Of a stretch of DNA of 60,752 nt, positions 1 through 8,164 are shown one piece after another (within the stretch, counting starts at the first letter, position 1; each line of letters opens with the position of its first letter). The stretch spans positions 1 through 60,752 of the forward strand of contig CAJTKG010000014.1 of NCBI GenBank assembly GCA_910576935.1, written 5' to 3'. The stretch is from an uncultured Muribaculaceae bacterium (GTDB taxonomy: Bacteria > Bacteroidota > Bacteroidia > Bacteroidales > Muribaculaceae). The notes under the pieces were generated by a model. That model worked only from the letters and a program-made list of their open reading frames with translations, did not search any database and was not told the origin of the DNA. The position numbers were made by a program, and so were the translations under genes.

Positions 1-308
1 GAAGGGGTGTGGAGCTACGACCTCCCGGTCGTAGCTAAATTGGTGAAAGTTAGGGAGCTTAGCCGATGGCCGGGAGGCCATCGCTCCATGTCGCCTGCAC
101 AATTTTTGGCGTGGAGCGATGACTTTAGTTGACGGGAATCAATGTGTTAGAGGTTGATGCAAGGGTTAAAACTCTTGCTCCATGCGCCGTGGGTTCATGA
201 CGACGCTCGGGAGAGCGTCGCCCCATGGCGCCTCGCTCCATGTCGCTTGATTCCACTCGTTGATTTTGGTCTAATAAGACTAATTAGTCGGATTATAGGG
301 TCATGGTG
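1..308. repeat. Mosaic of REP-like palindromes, left end
   Basis: No gene is visible here. The stretch holds four imperfect or perfect palindromes: 13-36 (arm AGCTACGACC, loop TCCC), 64-83 (arm CGATGGCC, loop GGGA), 159-178 (GCAAGGG-type, A-rich centre) and 201-220 (arm CGACGCTC, loop GGGA). Short phrases such as GCTCCATG recur between them. A 28-base segment at 134-161 recurs exactly, inverted, at 60445-60472. The look is that of repetitive extragenic palindromes; no RAYT transposase is present in the window. Confidence 0.75.
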
Positions 309-2846
309 TTAGAAACGCCATTGGATTGTGGCGATAAGGGTGCGCGGGCGCAGGTTGAAGTGATGTTCGCTGCGCGAGAGTGTTCCGTAGGTGACATAGT
401 TATAATTCCGGCGGTCGAGGATGTTGTCGGCCTTGAGCGACAGGCGCAGTTTTGGCCTTATCTGCCATGCTGCCGAAAGATCAAGCAGTATGAGGTTGCT
501 GACATTGCCTTCGGGGAAACGGGTTAGATAGTGTTCGGCCGCGGCGGTCAGCAGCAGCCGGTCATCGGGCATGAACGTCGCGGCAAGCCGCTCGACGAGT
601 GACCGGCTTGTGCCGACAGATTGGGATACTGTGAAATGTGAGATGCCGTAGGTCGCTTCATAATTGACCGACAGCCATTTGAAGACGCTTCCTTTGAAAT
701 AAGGTTTTGCCGTCAATGATGTCATCGTGTAAGGCACGGTTGTGTCGTTGCGCATTGATGATGCTGTCGAACGCGAGGCGTTTACCTCACACCCGACGAC
801 AAAGCGGCTGTGGCCCAGTCCTTTGCTTACTCCGCCACTCACTTGCCACAGATCCGAGCCATTGGTCTTGTCGGCAAAGGTGGTGATGATGTAGTCGCCG
901 ACAAAGAGTTGACGGTTCATTATTGCCGACGACATATGATTGTATGAGGCCGAAATATTGGCGAATAGCGCTTTCAGAGGGTTGCGGTAACGATACTCGG
1001 CTGCGATGCCGGCATTCCGGCTGTAGCCGCCGAGGTCGCGGGCGATGAATATGTTGCGGTAGTCGCTGAGGACCGGTGTCTCCAATGCCGTCATGGCTTG
1101 CGGAGCGCCGAGCCGGTATGACAGTGATGCCGACAGTTCTGACTTGGCCGTGAGCTGTCGTCGGATGCTTAATCGCGGTGAGACTTCGAGGTAATCGTGT
1201 CGGCTGCCGAGCTTGTGATGGCGCCATTTGAGGGGCACGCGCAGCGACAGCCGCAGTCTGTTGCGTTCGAAGTCGATGCGAGGGCGGGCATATAAATCAG
1301 TCAGGGACGAATTATAGATGCCATGGTTGTCATAGACGCCAATGCCGTTCAGAGATGAGTTGAAATGGCGCAGGTCGACGTCGAGGCCGCCTTCGAGATA
1401 GAAGCGCCAGAAGCGGGTGATGCGGCCGATCTGAGTCTCGGTCGTACTCCTCAGTTCGGTCACGGAGATTTTTTGCGTTACAGGGCCGCTGCCGTCGACA
1501 TCGAGCCGGTCGATGTCACGGTCGATAGTGTTGCGAGAGGAGAGTGTGAAGACTTTGCGGTCTGTGCGTTTGATGAGCTTGAGGTCGTTTGTGGCCGAAA
1601 GATGTCGACGCCCGATATATTGTCCGACATCATGCGAGCCGCTTATGCGTGAGCGCGAACGGTCGTCGACGGCATTGACGGTCAGCCTGTCTTTGAGATA
1701 ATAGCCGCGGCGGTTGATTTCGGCGTTGAGCTGCGCCGATATGTCGTGTGTGCGTGTGCCGAGGGCGTTGTCCTCTATAAAAGGCGGTATCGATGAAGCC
1801 GGATAATCTGTCGTAAGTCCCGATTTATAGTCAAGCCGGTCACCCATATAGTTGAGATTAAGTCGCATCGACATATCGCCGGCTTTCCACGCCGTTATGG
1901 CGTTGGCGAGCCACGACAGGTTGTCGCGGGTACGCTTTTCGGCCAAGGGTGTGTTTACCTTGTCGGCGGCGATATATCCCGGCCAAAGCGACGCGTAACC
2001 GTCGGCAAACATATCGTGGAAATCGTGCTCGGTGATTTGTGTAGCAGGATTCCAACCTGCGTTGTCGACTTTAAGAGTCAGCATGTTCTGCACTTTGCGC
2101 GCCACTCTCATGGCGAAGACCGAGGCGTCATACAGCAGCGGGGTGCATCCTGTGCCTCCTTGGACGACACCGACCCAACGGCTGCGGGCGTCTTCCTTGA
2201 GTTTGAGGTTGATGCCTGCCTCCTCGGGAAACTCTATGCCCTCGAGAGCCTTGACGGGCTGATGGTTTTCCATCACCTCAACCGACGCCACGTCTTTATG
2301 CGACAGGTTGTCGGTCGCAAGGCCATACCGTCCGCCGAGAAAATCATTGCCGTCGAGATAAAACTTGTTGATCGGCTTGCCCTGATACTTTATTGTGCCG
2401 TCGTCATCGACCGAGATTCCCGGCAGGCGTCTGATGACATCGATGATGGCATTGTCTTCGGGTTTGGCGAAGCGGTCGACGTTGAAGACGAGGGTGTCGC
2501 CGCGCGCGTATATGTCGGGGGCCTCGACGATTACGTCGCGCAGTTGCGTCGCCACGGGCCGCAGACTGACTTGCGAGAAATCGGCAGAACGGGGTAGCGT
2601 GACGGTCTCGTAGCCCATGCAGCGGAATGTGACCGAATCTGTCGCGGCTTTGACAGAGAGCGAGAAGCGTCCGCCGACATCGCTTGACGTAAAAATACTG
2701 CCGGCTTTGATGACAGCGCCGGCGACAGGTTCGCCGTTGTCTGCGTCGACGATCGTGCCGCATATGCCGCCCGTTTCCGCCGCCATGACAGGCGACAGAC
2801 CGAGCAGCATGACAAGTATGAAAAAGCGGGTTTTCATTTTTTCCAA
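309..2846 (-). CDS. Outer-membrane beta-barrel / TonB-dependent receptor-like protein
   Basis: An 845-residue outer-membrane protein. Residues 1-23 form a signal peptide, although Met4 (MKTRFF) could be the true start. Residues about 27-105 resemble the carboxypeptidase-regulatory-like domain (GTIVDADNGEPVAGAVI) found at the N-terminus of Bacteroidetes TonB-dependent proteins. Residues about 110-240 look like a plug (LRDVIVEAPDIYARGDT, YLDGNDFLGG). The rest is rich in alternating aromatic strands and ends in WRF, as outer-membrane barrels do. It overlaps the GLPGLI gene upstream by 13 bases, so the two are probably co-translated. Pairing of a GLPGLI protein with this kind of barrel is common in Bacteroidetes. 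The substrate is unknown; export rather than import is possible. Confidence 0.85.
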   Translation of the reverse strand: MEKMKTRFFILVMLLGLSPVMAAETGGICGTIVDADNGEPVAGAVIKAGSIFTSSDVGGRFSLSVKAATDSVTFRCMGYETVTLPRSADFSQVSLRPVATQLRDVIVEAPDIYARGDTLVFNVDRFAKPEDNAIIDVIRRLPGISVDDDGTIKYQGKPINKFYLDGNDFLGGRYGLATDNLSHKDVASVEVMENHQPVKALEGIEFPEEAGINLKLKEDARSRWVGVVQGGTGCTPLLYDASVFAMRVARKVQNMLTLKVDNAGWNPATQITEHDFHDMFADGYASLWPGYIAADKVNTPLAEKRTRDNLSWLANAITAWKAGDMSMRLNLNYMGDRLDYKSGLTTDYPASSIPPFIEDNALGTRTHDISAQLNAEINRRGYYLKDRLTVNAVDDRSRSRISGSHDVGQYIGRRHLSATNDLKLIKRTDRKVFTLSSRNTIDRDIDRLDVDGSGPVTQKISVTELRSTTETQIGRITRFWRFYLEGGLDVDLRHFNSSLNGIGVYDNHGIYNSSLTDLYARPRIDFERNRLRLSLRVPLKWRHHKLGSRHDYLEVSPRLSIRRQLTAKSELSASLSYRLGAPQAMTALETPVLSDYRNIFIARDLGGYSRNAGIAAEYRYRNPLKALFANISASYNHMSSAIMNRQLFVGDYIITTFADKTNGSDLWQVSGGVSKGLGHSRFVVGCEVNASRSTASSMRNDTTVPYTMTSLTAKPYFKGSVFKWLSVNYEATYGISHFTVSQSVGTSRSLVERLAATFMPDDRLLLTAAAEHYLTRFPEGNVSNLILLDLSAAWQIRPKLRLSLKADNILDRRNYNYVTYGTLSRSEHHFNLRPRTLIATIQWRF

Positions 2847-3715
2847 TCGCGCTCTATGTAGTCAAACGGCAGCACGGCAGGCTCAAAAGCGTCGGCAATG
2901 GGATTGCCCGCCTCGTCGGAGACCGTTATGCTTCCTCCGGTGGTTGCCTCGAAATAGGCATAGGGATTGACGTCATAGCGGTTTTTGGTGTCATAGTAAT
3001 CTTTCCGGCCTGTGACGTTGAAAGGCACCTTATAGATGGTGACGGGGCGGTCGGCGTGCGACTTGATGCCGATGCACTCAAAGCGGTAGTGACCGTCGGC
3101 GTCAGAGGCCTTCATTATCAGGCCGGGGAGGCCGCCGAGTTTCCAGGGACCTTCGGCGACGGGGATGTCTTCACAATAGAAAGCCGTCCATTCGCGGCCT
3201 CTGAAGCGGCAGCGGGCGGCCTGACACTCGTAGCCGAGTACGGTGGCGGTGCTGTCGGTCAGCTCCCAGTCGAACGACGGGAGTTCTTCGTCGTAGCGTA
3301 ACCAGTCCATACATATCTTCTCGGTGTGTGTCAGGCGTCCGGCCGGATAGTTTTTATAGATTGTCATGAATTCGCCGTTAGAGAGGCGTCCGTCGGCGGC
3401 AGCCTCGGCAATCTGTTCGGTGCTCGAGTGCATAAGCAGCGAGTCGACCGTCAGGTTCTTGTAGCTCGCAAACTTCGACAGGCCGCCGGGTGCGATCTGC
3501 AGGAGCATGCGGTCTGATGAATAATTGTCGGCCAAGGTCGATGTGGTGTCGACGCAGTAGCTGTAGTCATATACAAACTCCATTGTCTCTGTGGCGATGA
3601 CCTCAGACTCGGGTACAGTGCTCCGGAAGATGTTTAACTTGCGATTGACCGTTTTGCCCGAGACCAATGCCGTCGCAGACAGAGCGATGATCAGGAATGA
3701 TGTGATTTGTTTCAT
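2834..3715 (-). CDS. GLPGLI family protein
   Basis: A 293-residue periplasmic or surface protein with a signal peptide (residues 1-20). It carries the family-defining GLPGLI motif at residues 195-200, in WKLGGLPGLIMKASDADG, preceded by the usual WTAFYCEDIPVAEGPW segment. The biochemical role of the family is not established. It is the first gene of a two-gene operon with the barrel protein. A -7 element TAATTTTG lies on the minus strand at 3744-3751, about 30 bases before the start codon. The ending RDWKK reads into the start of the next gene. Confidence 0.88.
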   Translation of the reverse strand: MKQITSFLIIALSATALVSGKTVNRKLNIFRSTVPESEVIATETMEFVYDYSYCVDTTSTLADNYSSDRMLLQIAPGGLSKFASYKNLTVDSLLMHSSTEQIAEAAADGRLSNGEFMTIYKNYPAGRLTHTEKICMDWLRYDEELPSFDWELTDSTATVLGYECQAARCRFRGREWTAFYCEDIPVAEGPWKLGGLPGLIMKASDADGHYRFECIGIKSHADRPVTIYKVPFNVTGRKDYYDTKNRYDVNPYAYFEATTGGSITVSDEAGNPIADAFEPAVLPFDYIERDWKK

Positions 3716-3743
3716 AATCTGTTGTCGTTTTGGTTTTACGACG

Positions 3744-3751
3744 CAAAATTA
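3744..3751 (-). promoter_or_regulatory. -7 promoter element of the GLPGLI operon
   Basis: TAATTTTG on the minus strand matches the Bacteroidetes consensus TAnnTTTG. It would give a leader of roughly 25 bases before 3715. Confidence 0.6.
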
Positions 3752-3870
3752 TCCACTACAAGCCCGTCAGGACGAAAATAATCATTACTGAAACATTAGG
3801 CGATTATTACTAAATTATTATTGTGAGATAAATAATCGGGCTCACAAAAGGCGCCGATGCGAAGGTTTTG

Positions 3871-3878
3871 TAAATTTG
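3871..3878 (+). promoter_or_regulatory. -7 promoter element of the two-component operon
   Basis: TAAATTTG ends 9 bases before ATG 3888. It covers the alternative upstream TTG at 3876, which therefore cannot be the start codon; the transcript leader would be only a few bases. Confidence 0.65.
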
Positions 3879-3887
3879 CAAAAAAAT

Positions 3888-5381
3888 ATGGAAAAACAGA
3901 TCAAGACATTATATACCATCACAATAATCGCCATCATCGCCTTTCTCGCGATGCAGTCGTGGTGGCTCTACGGGCGCTATGAATATTCGCTCGGCGACTA
4001 CGAACGCGATTTGAGCAGACGGGTTGCGGAGTGTGTGGCCGACTATAACGCAATACGTGAAAAAGCATCTGACATCCGGCCTGATTCGCTTAAAAATAAA
4101 GGCAATGACAATATATTGTCGTTCCCGACCATGTCATTGCGCCATGAATACGGCGACACGGTCAAGACGACGCGCACAGCCAAGATTTATACTTATCTGT
4201 TTTCGGCCCACGAACTATTGGGCCTCGAATCAGGGACGCCGCTCTCTGACGAACAAAAAAGCCGTGCCATAGAACTGGCGCAGTTACAGATGAAAGAACC
4301 GGCCGATTCCGTCGTTTTTGACGCTTCGGGTGCCAAAGACGAAAAAGAGGCGTGGGTAGCGACCAATAACGTCCATACCGAGCGCCAATGTCGGTTTACG
4401 GCCGAAGGCATCGACTCGGTTCTGAGCAAGGCCGGTATAAGGACCCATATCAATATAGACCGCGCCGACAGCGCGGTCTGGAACGCCGTGGTTGAAAACC
4501 ATAAGTCGGTCTTGGCACCCGAACTGACGGTGACGATTCCATACTCGCAGTTAGAGGGCCGGACGGTCACGATCGTCTGTCCGATCAATCCGTTTGACAT
4601 ACTGCCGGGCATGTGGCGGTCTTTGGTCATCTCGATAGTCGTCTCGACGCTGCTGATTGTTTGTCTTGTGCTGCAATTCTCCACCATACTGAGGCTTAAC
4701 CGACTCGACCGTATGCGTAACGGTTTTATAACTACGATGATCCATGAGCTCAAACGACCGATATCGACGCTCAAGATGTGTGTCTCGGGCATCGAGAACG
4801 AGACCATGATGTCGTCGCCCGAGATAAAGCGCGAGCTTGTTGCCGCGACACGCGGAGCTCTCGACAATCTGTCGGCCTATTTCTCGAAGCTGCGCGACAT
4901 AACATTCAATAATGTTGAGCAGATACCGCTAAATATCACCGATGTCAATCTTCACGGTCTTTTTGACGACGTATGCTCGGATATCGCCGTGCCGCCTGCC
5001 ATGACAATTGCCTTTGTCAATGACATAGACGCGGCGGTAAGCGTTGCTGCCGACCGCTCTCATCTGTCAAACATTTTGAGCAATCTTCTTGAGAACGCCG
5101 TCAAATATGCCGGAGACGGCATCGAGGTCAGAGCCTCGTCGGAGTCCGGCGAACACTATGTCGCCGTCACTGTCGCCGACAACGGTTGCGGCATCCCGTC
5201 GAGCGATATGCCCCATATATTCAAACGCTTCTACCGCGGCAAAGCCTCGGCGTCAGACAGGCCCGGCATGGGGCTTGGCCTGACATATGTAAGGCTGCTC
5301 GTCGAGGCCCATGGCGGCGCCGTCAGGGTCGAGAGCCGCGAAGGCATCGGCACAAGTTTCACTATAACACTGCCGCGATGA
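3888..5381 (+). CDS. Sensor histidine kinase (RprX-like)
   Basis: A 497-residue membrane sensor kinase. It has a membrane segment at about residues 8-28, a periplasmic sensor of about 210 residues, a second membrane segment at about 243-264, then the dimerisation helix with the phospho-accepting His286 in MIHELKRP. The ATPase domain shows LLENAVKYA (N box), VADNGCGIP (G1) and GMGLGLTYV (G2). The start MEKQ at 3888 is chosen because the longer reading would begin inside the promoter element. The stop overlaps the response regulator start (ATGA), so the two are a cognate pair. Layout and partner resemble RprX/RprY of Bacteroides; the signal sensed is not deducible from the sequence. Confidence 0.9.
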   Translation: MEKQIKTLYTITIIAIIAFLAMQSWWLYGRYEYSLGDYERDLSRRVAECVADYNAIREKASDIRPDSLKNKGNDNILSFPTMSLRHEYGDTVKTTRTAKIYTYLFSAHELLGLESGTPLSDEQKSRAIELAQLQMKEPADSVVFDASGAKDEKEAWVATNNVHTERQCRFTAEGIDSVLSKAGIRTHINIDRADSAVWNAVVENHKSVLAPELTVTIPYSQLEGRTVTIVCPINPFDILPGMWRSLVISIVVSTLLIVCLVLQFSTILRLNRLDRMRNGFITTMIHELKRPISTLKMCVSGIENETMMSSPEIKRELVAATRGALDNLSAYFSKLRDITFNNVEQIPLNITDVNLHGLFDDVCSDIAVPPAMTIAFVNDIDAAVSVAADRSHLSNILSNLLENAVKYAGDGIEVRASSESGEHYVAVTVADNGCGIPSSDMPHIFKRFYRGKASASDRPGMGLGLTYVRLLVEAHGGAVRVESREGIGTSFTITLPR

Positions 5382-6064
5382 AGAACCAACCGGTCAGAAT
5401 ACTCCTTGTCGACGACGATGTCAGAAATTCGATGCTGCTCAAACGCTTTATCGAGGCCGAAGGCTATGAAGTGACATATGCCAACAACGGTCGCGTAGGT
5501 CTCGAACTGTACCGCGAGACACATCCCGATCTGATACTTCTCGACATCAATATGCCCGAGCTCGACGGCTTCGAGACGGCCCGCATCATACGCCGCAATG
5601 ACAAACGTGTGATAATATTCTTTCTCACCGACCGCACGGACAAGGTAGACCGTCTGCACGGTTTCTCGCTCAAAGGCAACGACTATATACCGAAACCGTT
5701 TTATCCCGAGGAACTGATAGCCCGCATCAGCGAGCGTTTCGCGAGTATGACCGCCGGCCGAGACGAGGAATACCGGCTTGGCGAGACGCTATTCCGGCCC
5801 AATCTGTCGTCGCTGACTTATCGGGGCGAGACTCACTCGCTGTCGGTGCGACAGACCGAGATATTGCTTATGCTCGCCGAAAATCTCGGTGTCATTGTCG
5901 AACGCGACACCATACTCGACCGTATATGGGGCGACGCGAGTTATGCCAACTCGCTTGCCCTTAATGTTCAGATCACCTACTTGCGCCGCCTTATCGCCGA
6001 CCCGTCGATCATCATCACCTCAGTCAAGAAACGAGGATATATACTCTCTGTCACAGCTGATTGA
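5378..6064 (+). CDS. OmpR/PhoB-type response regulator (RprY-like)
   Basis: A 228-residue DNA-binding response regulator. The receiver domain has the acidic pocket D12-D14, phospho-acceptor D56 (LILLDINMPELDG), switch T84 and K106 in YIPKPF. Residues about 135-228 form an OmpR-type winged helix (LSVRQTEILLMLAENLG, DRIWGD, NVQITYLRRLI, KKRGYIL). It begins at ATG 5378, overlapping the kinase stop by four bases; a longer reading from 5186 would run inside the kinase gene and has no receiver-like sequence there. It should be phosphorylated by the kinase encoded just upstream. Confidence 0.92.
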   Translation: MKNQPVRILLVDDDVRNSMLLKRFIEAEGYEVTYANNGRVGLELYRETHPDLILLDINMPELDGFETARIIRRNDKRVIIFFLTDRTDKVDRLHGFSLKGNDYIPKPFYPEELIARISERFASMTAGRDEEYRLGETLFRPNLSSLTYRGETHSLSVRQTEILLMLAENLGVIVERDTILDRIWGDASYANSLALNVQITYLRRLIADPSIIITSVKKRGYILSVTAD

Positions 6065-6228
6065 AGTCTGAGATTTATTGTTAGACTGCGCTATTTTGCA
6101 AGAAAGGGTGGGCGACGGGCCGCGGGCGGCGTTAACAAGTGTTGTGAAATAGGCTCTTATAGCACATTTAAGTTAACAGATGTTGATATTTTAATATTTC
6201 AGATTATACGGATTGTGGAAATTTTCGC
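6065..6228. other. Intergenic gap before the PUL regulator
   Basis: The gap holds a weak inverted repeat (AGTCT...AGACT, about 6066-6084) directly after the response regulator stop, which could be a poor terminator. It is otherwise unremarkable, with a GC-rich patch near 6105-6135 and an AT-rich run before the next promoter. Confidence 0.3.
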
Positions 6229-6236
6229 TATTTTTG
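6229..6236 (+). promoter_or_regulatory. -7 element before the DUF6377 gene
   Basis: TATTTTTG ends 7 bases before ATG 6244. Transcription starting about 5 bases downstream would leave a nearly leaderless message. Confidence 0.6.
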
Positions 6237-6243
6237 CCAACAA

Positions 6244-7926
6244 ATGACTATACCGTGTAAAAACCAAATATTCGTCCTGTGGCTATTGTGTGTCTCTATA
6301 CTGAGTGTTTCGGGACGCACAACAATTGATTCGCTTATGGATCAGTTGGATTATGTCATAGCCAATCGCCAGGTGTATCTCGACGAGAAAAAAAATCGTC
6401 TCGACTCGTTGCGCCGGAGCCTGGATGATGCCGCGGACGACCGTCAGCGCTTCGACATTCTGATACGGCTTTACGGCGAATTCCATTCGTTTAATGCCGA
6501 TTCGGCCTATAATATCAGTCTGCGACAGGAAGAGACCGCCAGGCGCACCGGTGATCCGGCACTGATTGTAAATGCGTTGATGAATAGGGCCAACATATTG
6601 AGCGCCACAGGTATGTATCACGAGACGCTCGGAATCATCGATACGATAAAAATCGAGACATTGCCGGACTATCTGCATCCGTTTTATTATCACATAAAGC
6701 GCACGGTCTACGGTCTTTTGGCCGACTATGCCGCTTTCGGTCGGGAAAAAGACAGATATGCCCGTCTGACGGATATGTATCGAGACTCGATCATGTCGGT
6801 CAATGCGCCGGGGACTCTTGCCCATGTCATCACCAAGGCCGACGGTCTGAATGTCAGCGGGAATCCCGCCGATGCAATCAATGAGCTGAAACGATTTATG
6901 GCCGACAATGAGCTCAGCGAGCACGATCGTGCTATCTGTGCCTGGACTTTGTCTGAGTCATATGGCAAACTCGGAGACAAGAAGCGGCAGAAAGAACAGC
7001 TGCTGATATCGTCGATCGCAGACATCAAGTCGTCGGTGCGCGAATATATCTCTCTTAGGCAGCTCGCGCTGCTTCTTTATGAAGAGGGTGATCTCGACCG
7101 AGCTTACAGATTCATGACCATTGCGGTCGACGACGCTTCGAAATGCAACGCCCGCCAGCGCATCATCGAATTGAGCAACAGTTATCCGATGATCAACGGC
7201 ATCTATGTCGAAACTGTACGCGGACAGAAGCGTACTCTCGAATGGGCAATAGTTATTATTACGGTGTTGTCGCTGGTGTTGCTTGCCGTGCTGTTTTATA
7301 TGCGCAAACAGATGTTTCGCGTGGCCAGGGCGCGTCGACAGGTCGAAGAAGCCTATAGACAACTTAACCGTCTAACCGAACAGCTTAAAGCGTCAAACGC
7401 CAAACTGAGCGAGGCCAACAATGCCATCGCCGAGATCTCCGAGCTTAAAGAGGTCTATATCGGTCGCTATATGGACCAGTGTCTTGTCTATATCGACAAA
7501 CTCGACGGTTATCGCAAGACAGTGGGCAAGCTTGTCAACTCAGGCAAGTCTGACGATCTTAAGAAGTTGGTCAAGTCGACGGCTTTCGTCGACGACGAGC
7601 TGCGACTTTTCTACGAACAGTTTGACCGCACGTTCCTGAGTATTTATCCGTCGTTTGTCAGCGATCTCAACAGTCTATTGTTGCCCGAAGAGGCGATAGT
7701 GCCTAAGAAAGAAGGGTCTCTCACAACCGAGTTGCGCATATTTGCCTTCATCAGGCTTGGTATATCAGACAGTGACAGAATCGCCAAATTTCTCAGATAT
7801 TCATTAACCACGATATACAATTACCGAACCAAAGTCAGGAACAAGGCCAAGGGCGATCGAAACCGGCTTGAGGCGGAAATAATGAAGATAGGGAAGGATG
7901 ACGACAGCCGTAACGATGGCGCATGA
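6244..7926 (+). CDS. DUF6377-type TPR membrane regulator of the PUL
   Basis: A 560-residue protein with a signal sequence (about 1-23), a periplasmic helical region with TPR character (about 30-325), one membrane helix (WAIVIITVLSLVLLAVLFYM, about 332-352), a coiled coil (about 355-405, RQVEEAYRQLNRLTEQLKAS) and a cytoplasmic C-terminal domain. The end, FIRLGISDSDRIAKFLRYS followed by a short basic helix, looks like a helix-turn-helix that binds DNA. This layout fits the DUF6377 family, which often sits beside SusC/SusD genes. I infer that it senses a glycan cue in the periplasm and controls the genes that follow. No kinase or receiver domain is visible. Confidence 0.75.
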   Translation: MTIPCKNQIFVLWLLCVSILSVSGRTTIDSLMDQLDYVIANRQVYLDEKKNRLDSLRRSLDDAADDRQRFDILIRLYGEFHSFNADSAYNISLRQEETARRTGDPALIVNALMNRANILSATGMYHETLGIIDTIKIETLPDYLHPFYYHIKRTVYGLLADYAAFGREKDRYARLTDMYRDSIMSVNAPGTLAHVITKADGLNVSGNPADAINELKRFMADNELSEHDRAICAWTLSESYGKLGDKKRQKEQLLISSIADIKSSVREYISLRQLALLLYEEGDLDRAYRFMTIAVDDASKCNARQRIIELSNSYPMINGIYVETVRGQKRTLEWAIVIITVLSLVLLAVLFYMRKQMFRVARARRQVEEAYRQLNRLTEQLKASNAKLSEANNAIAEISELKEVYIGRYMDQCLVYIDKLDGYRKTVGKLVNSGKSDDLKKLVKSTAFVDDELRLFYEQFDRTFLSIYPSFVSDLNSLLLPEEAIVPKKEGSLTTELRIFAFIRLGISDSDRIAKFLRYSLTTIYNYRTKVRNKAKGDRNRLEAEIMKIGKDDDSRNDGA

Positions 7927-8094
7927 AATCGGCGGGGCAAGGACAAAAAATCATTAGACACAGTGTTGCCGACACCTTAAACCGGTTGAAAACGGCTTTG
8001 AAACCGCTACCAAAAACGGCCGTGTTGAAATGACTAAACCGCTTATAATCAAAGGAACTGTTTTTTAAAACCACTACATTTTAAATGTGTCGGG

Positions 8095-8125
8095 TTGACA
8101 TGCCGCTTCTCTATCTATAATTTTG
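8095..8125 (+). promoter_or_regulatory. Promoter of the SusC/SusD operon
   Basis: TAATTTTG at 8118-8125 matches the -7 consensus, and TTGACA sits at 8095-8100, 17 bases upstream. The start codon of susC is at 8165, giving a leader of about 35 bases. The region 7927-8094 shows only short repeats of GAAACCG/AACCGGTTG type (about 7978-8010), possibly regulator binding sites. Confidence 0.6.
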
Positions 8126-8164
8126 TGTCAGAAACCAAAATCTATTATCACAATCACAAAACAA

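Noticed and set aside
303..527. 74-codon reading frame on the plus strand
   Set aside because: Lies over the 3' end of the barrel gene on the other strand and has no start context or recognisable sequence.
2016..2597. 193-codon reading frame on the plus strand
   Set aside because: Antisense to the plug region of the barrel gene; long antisense frames are common in this GC-rich codon usage.
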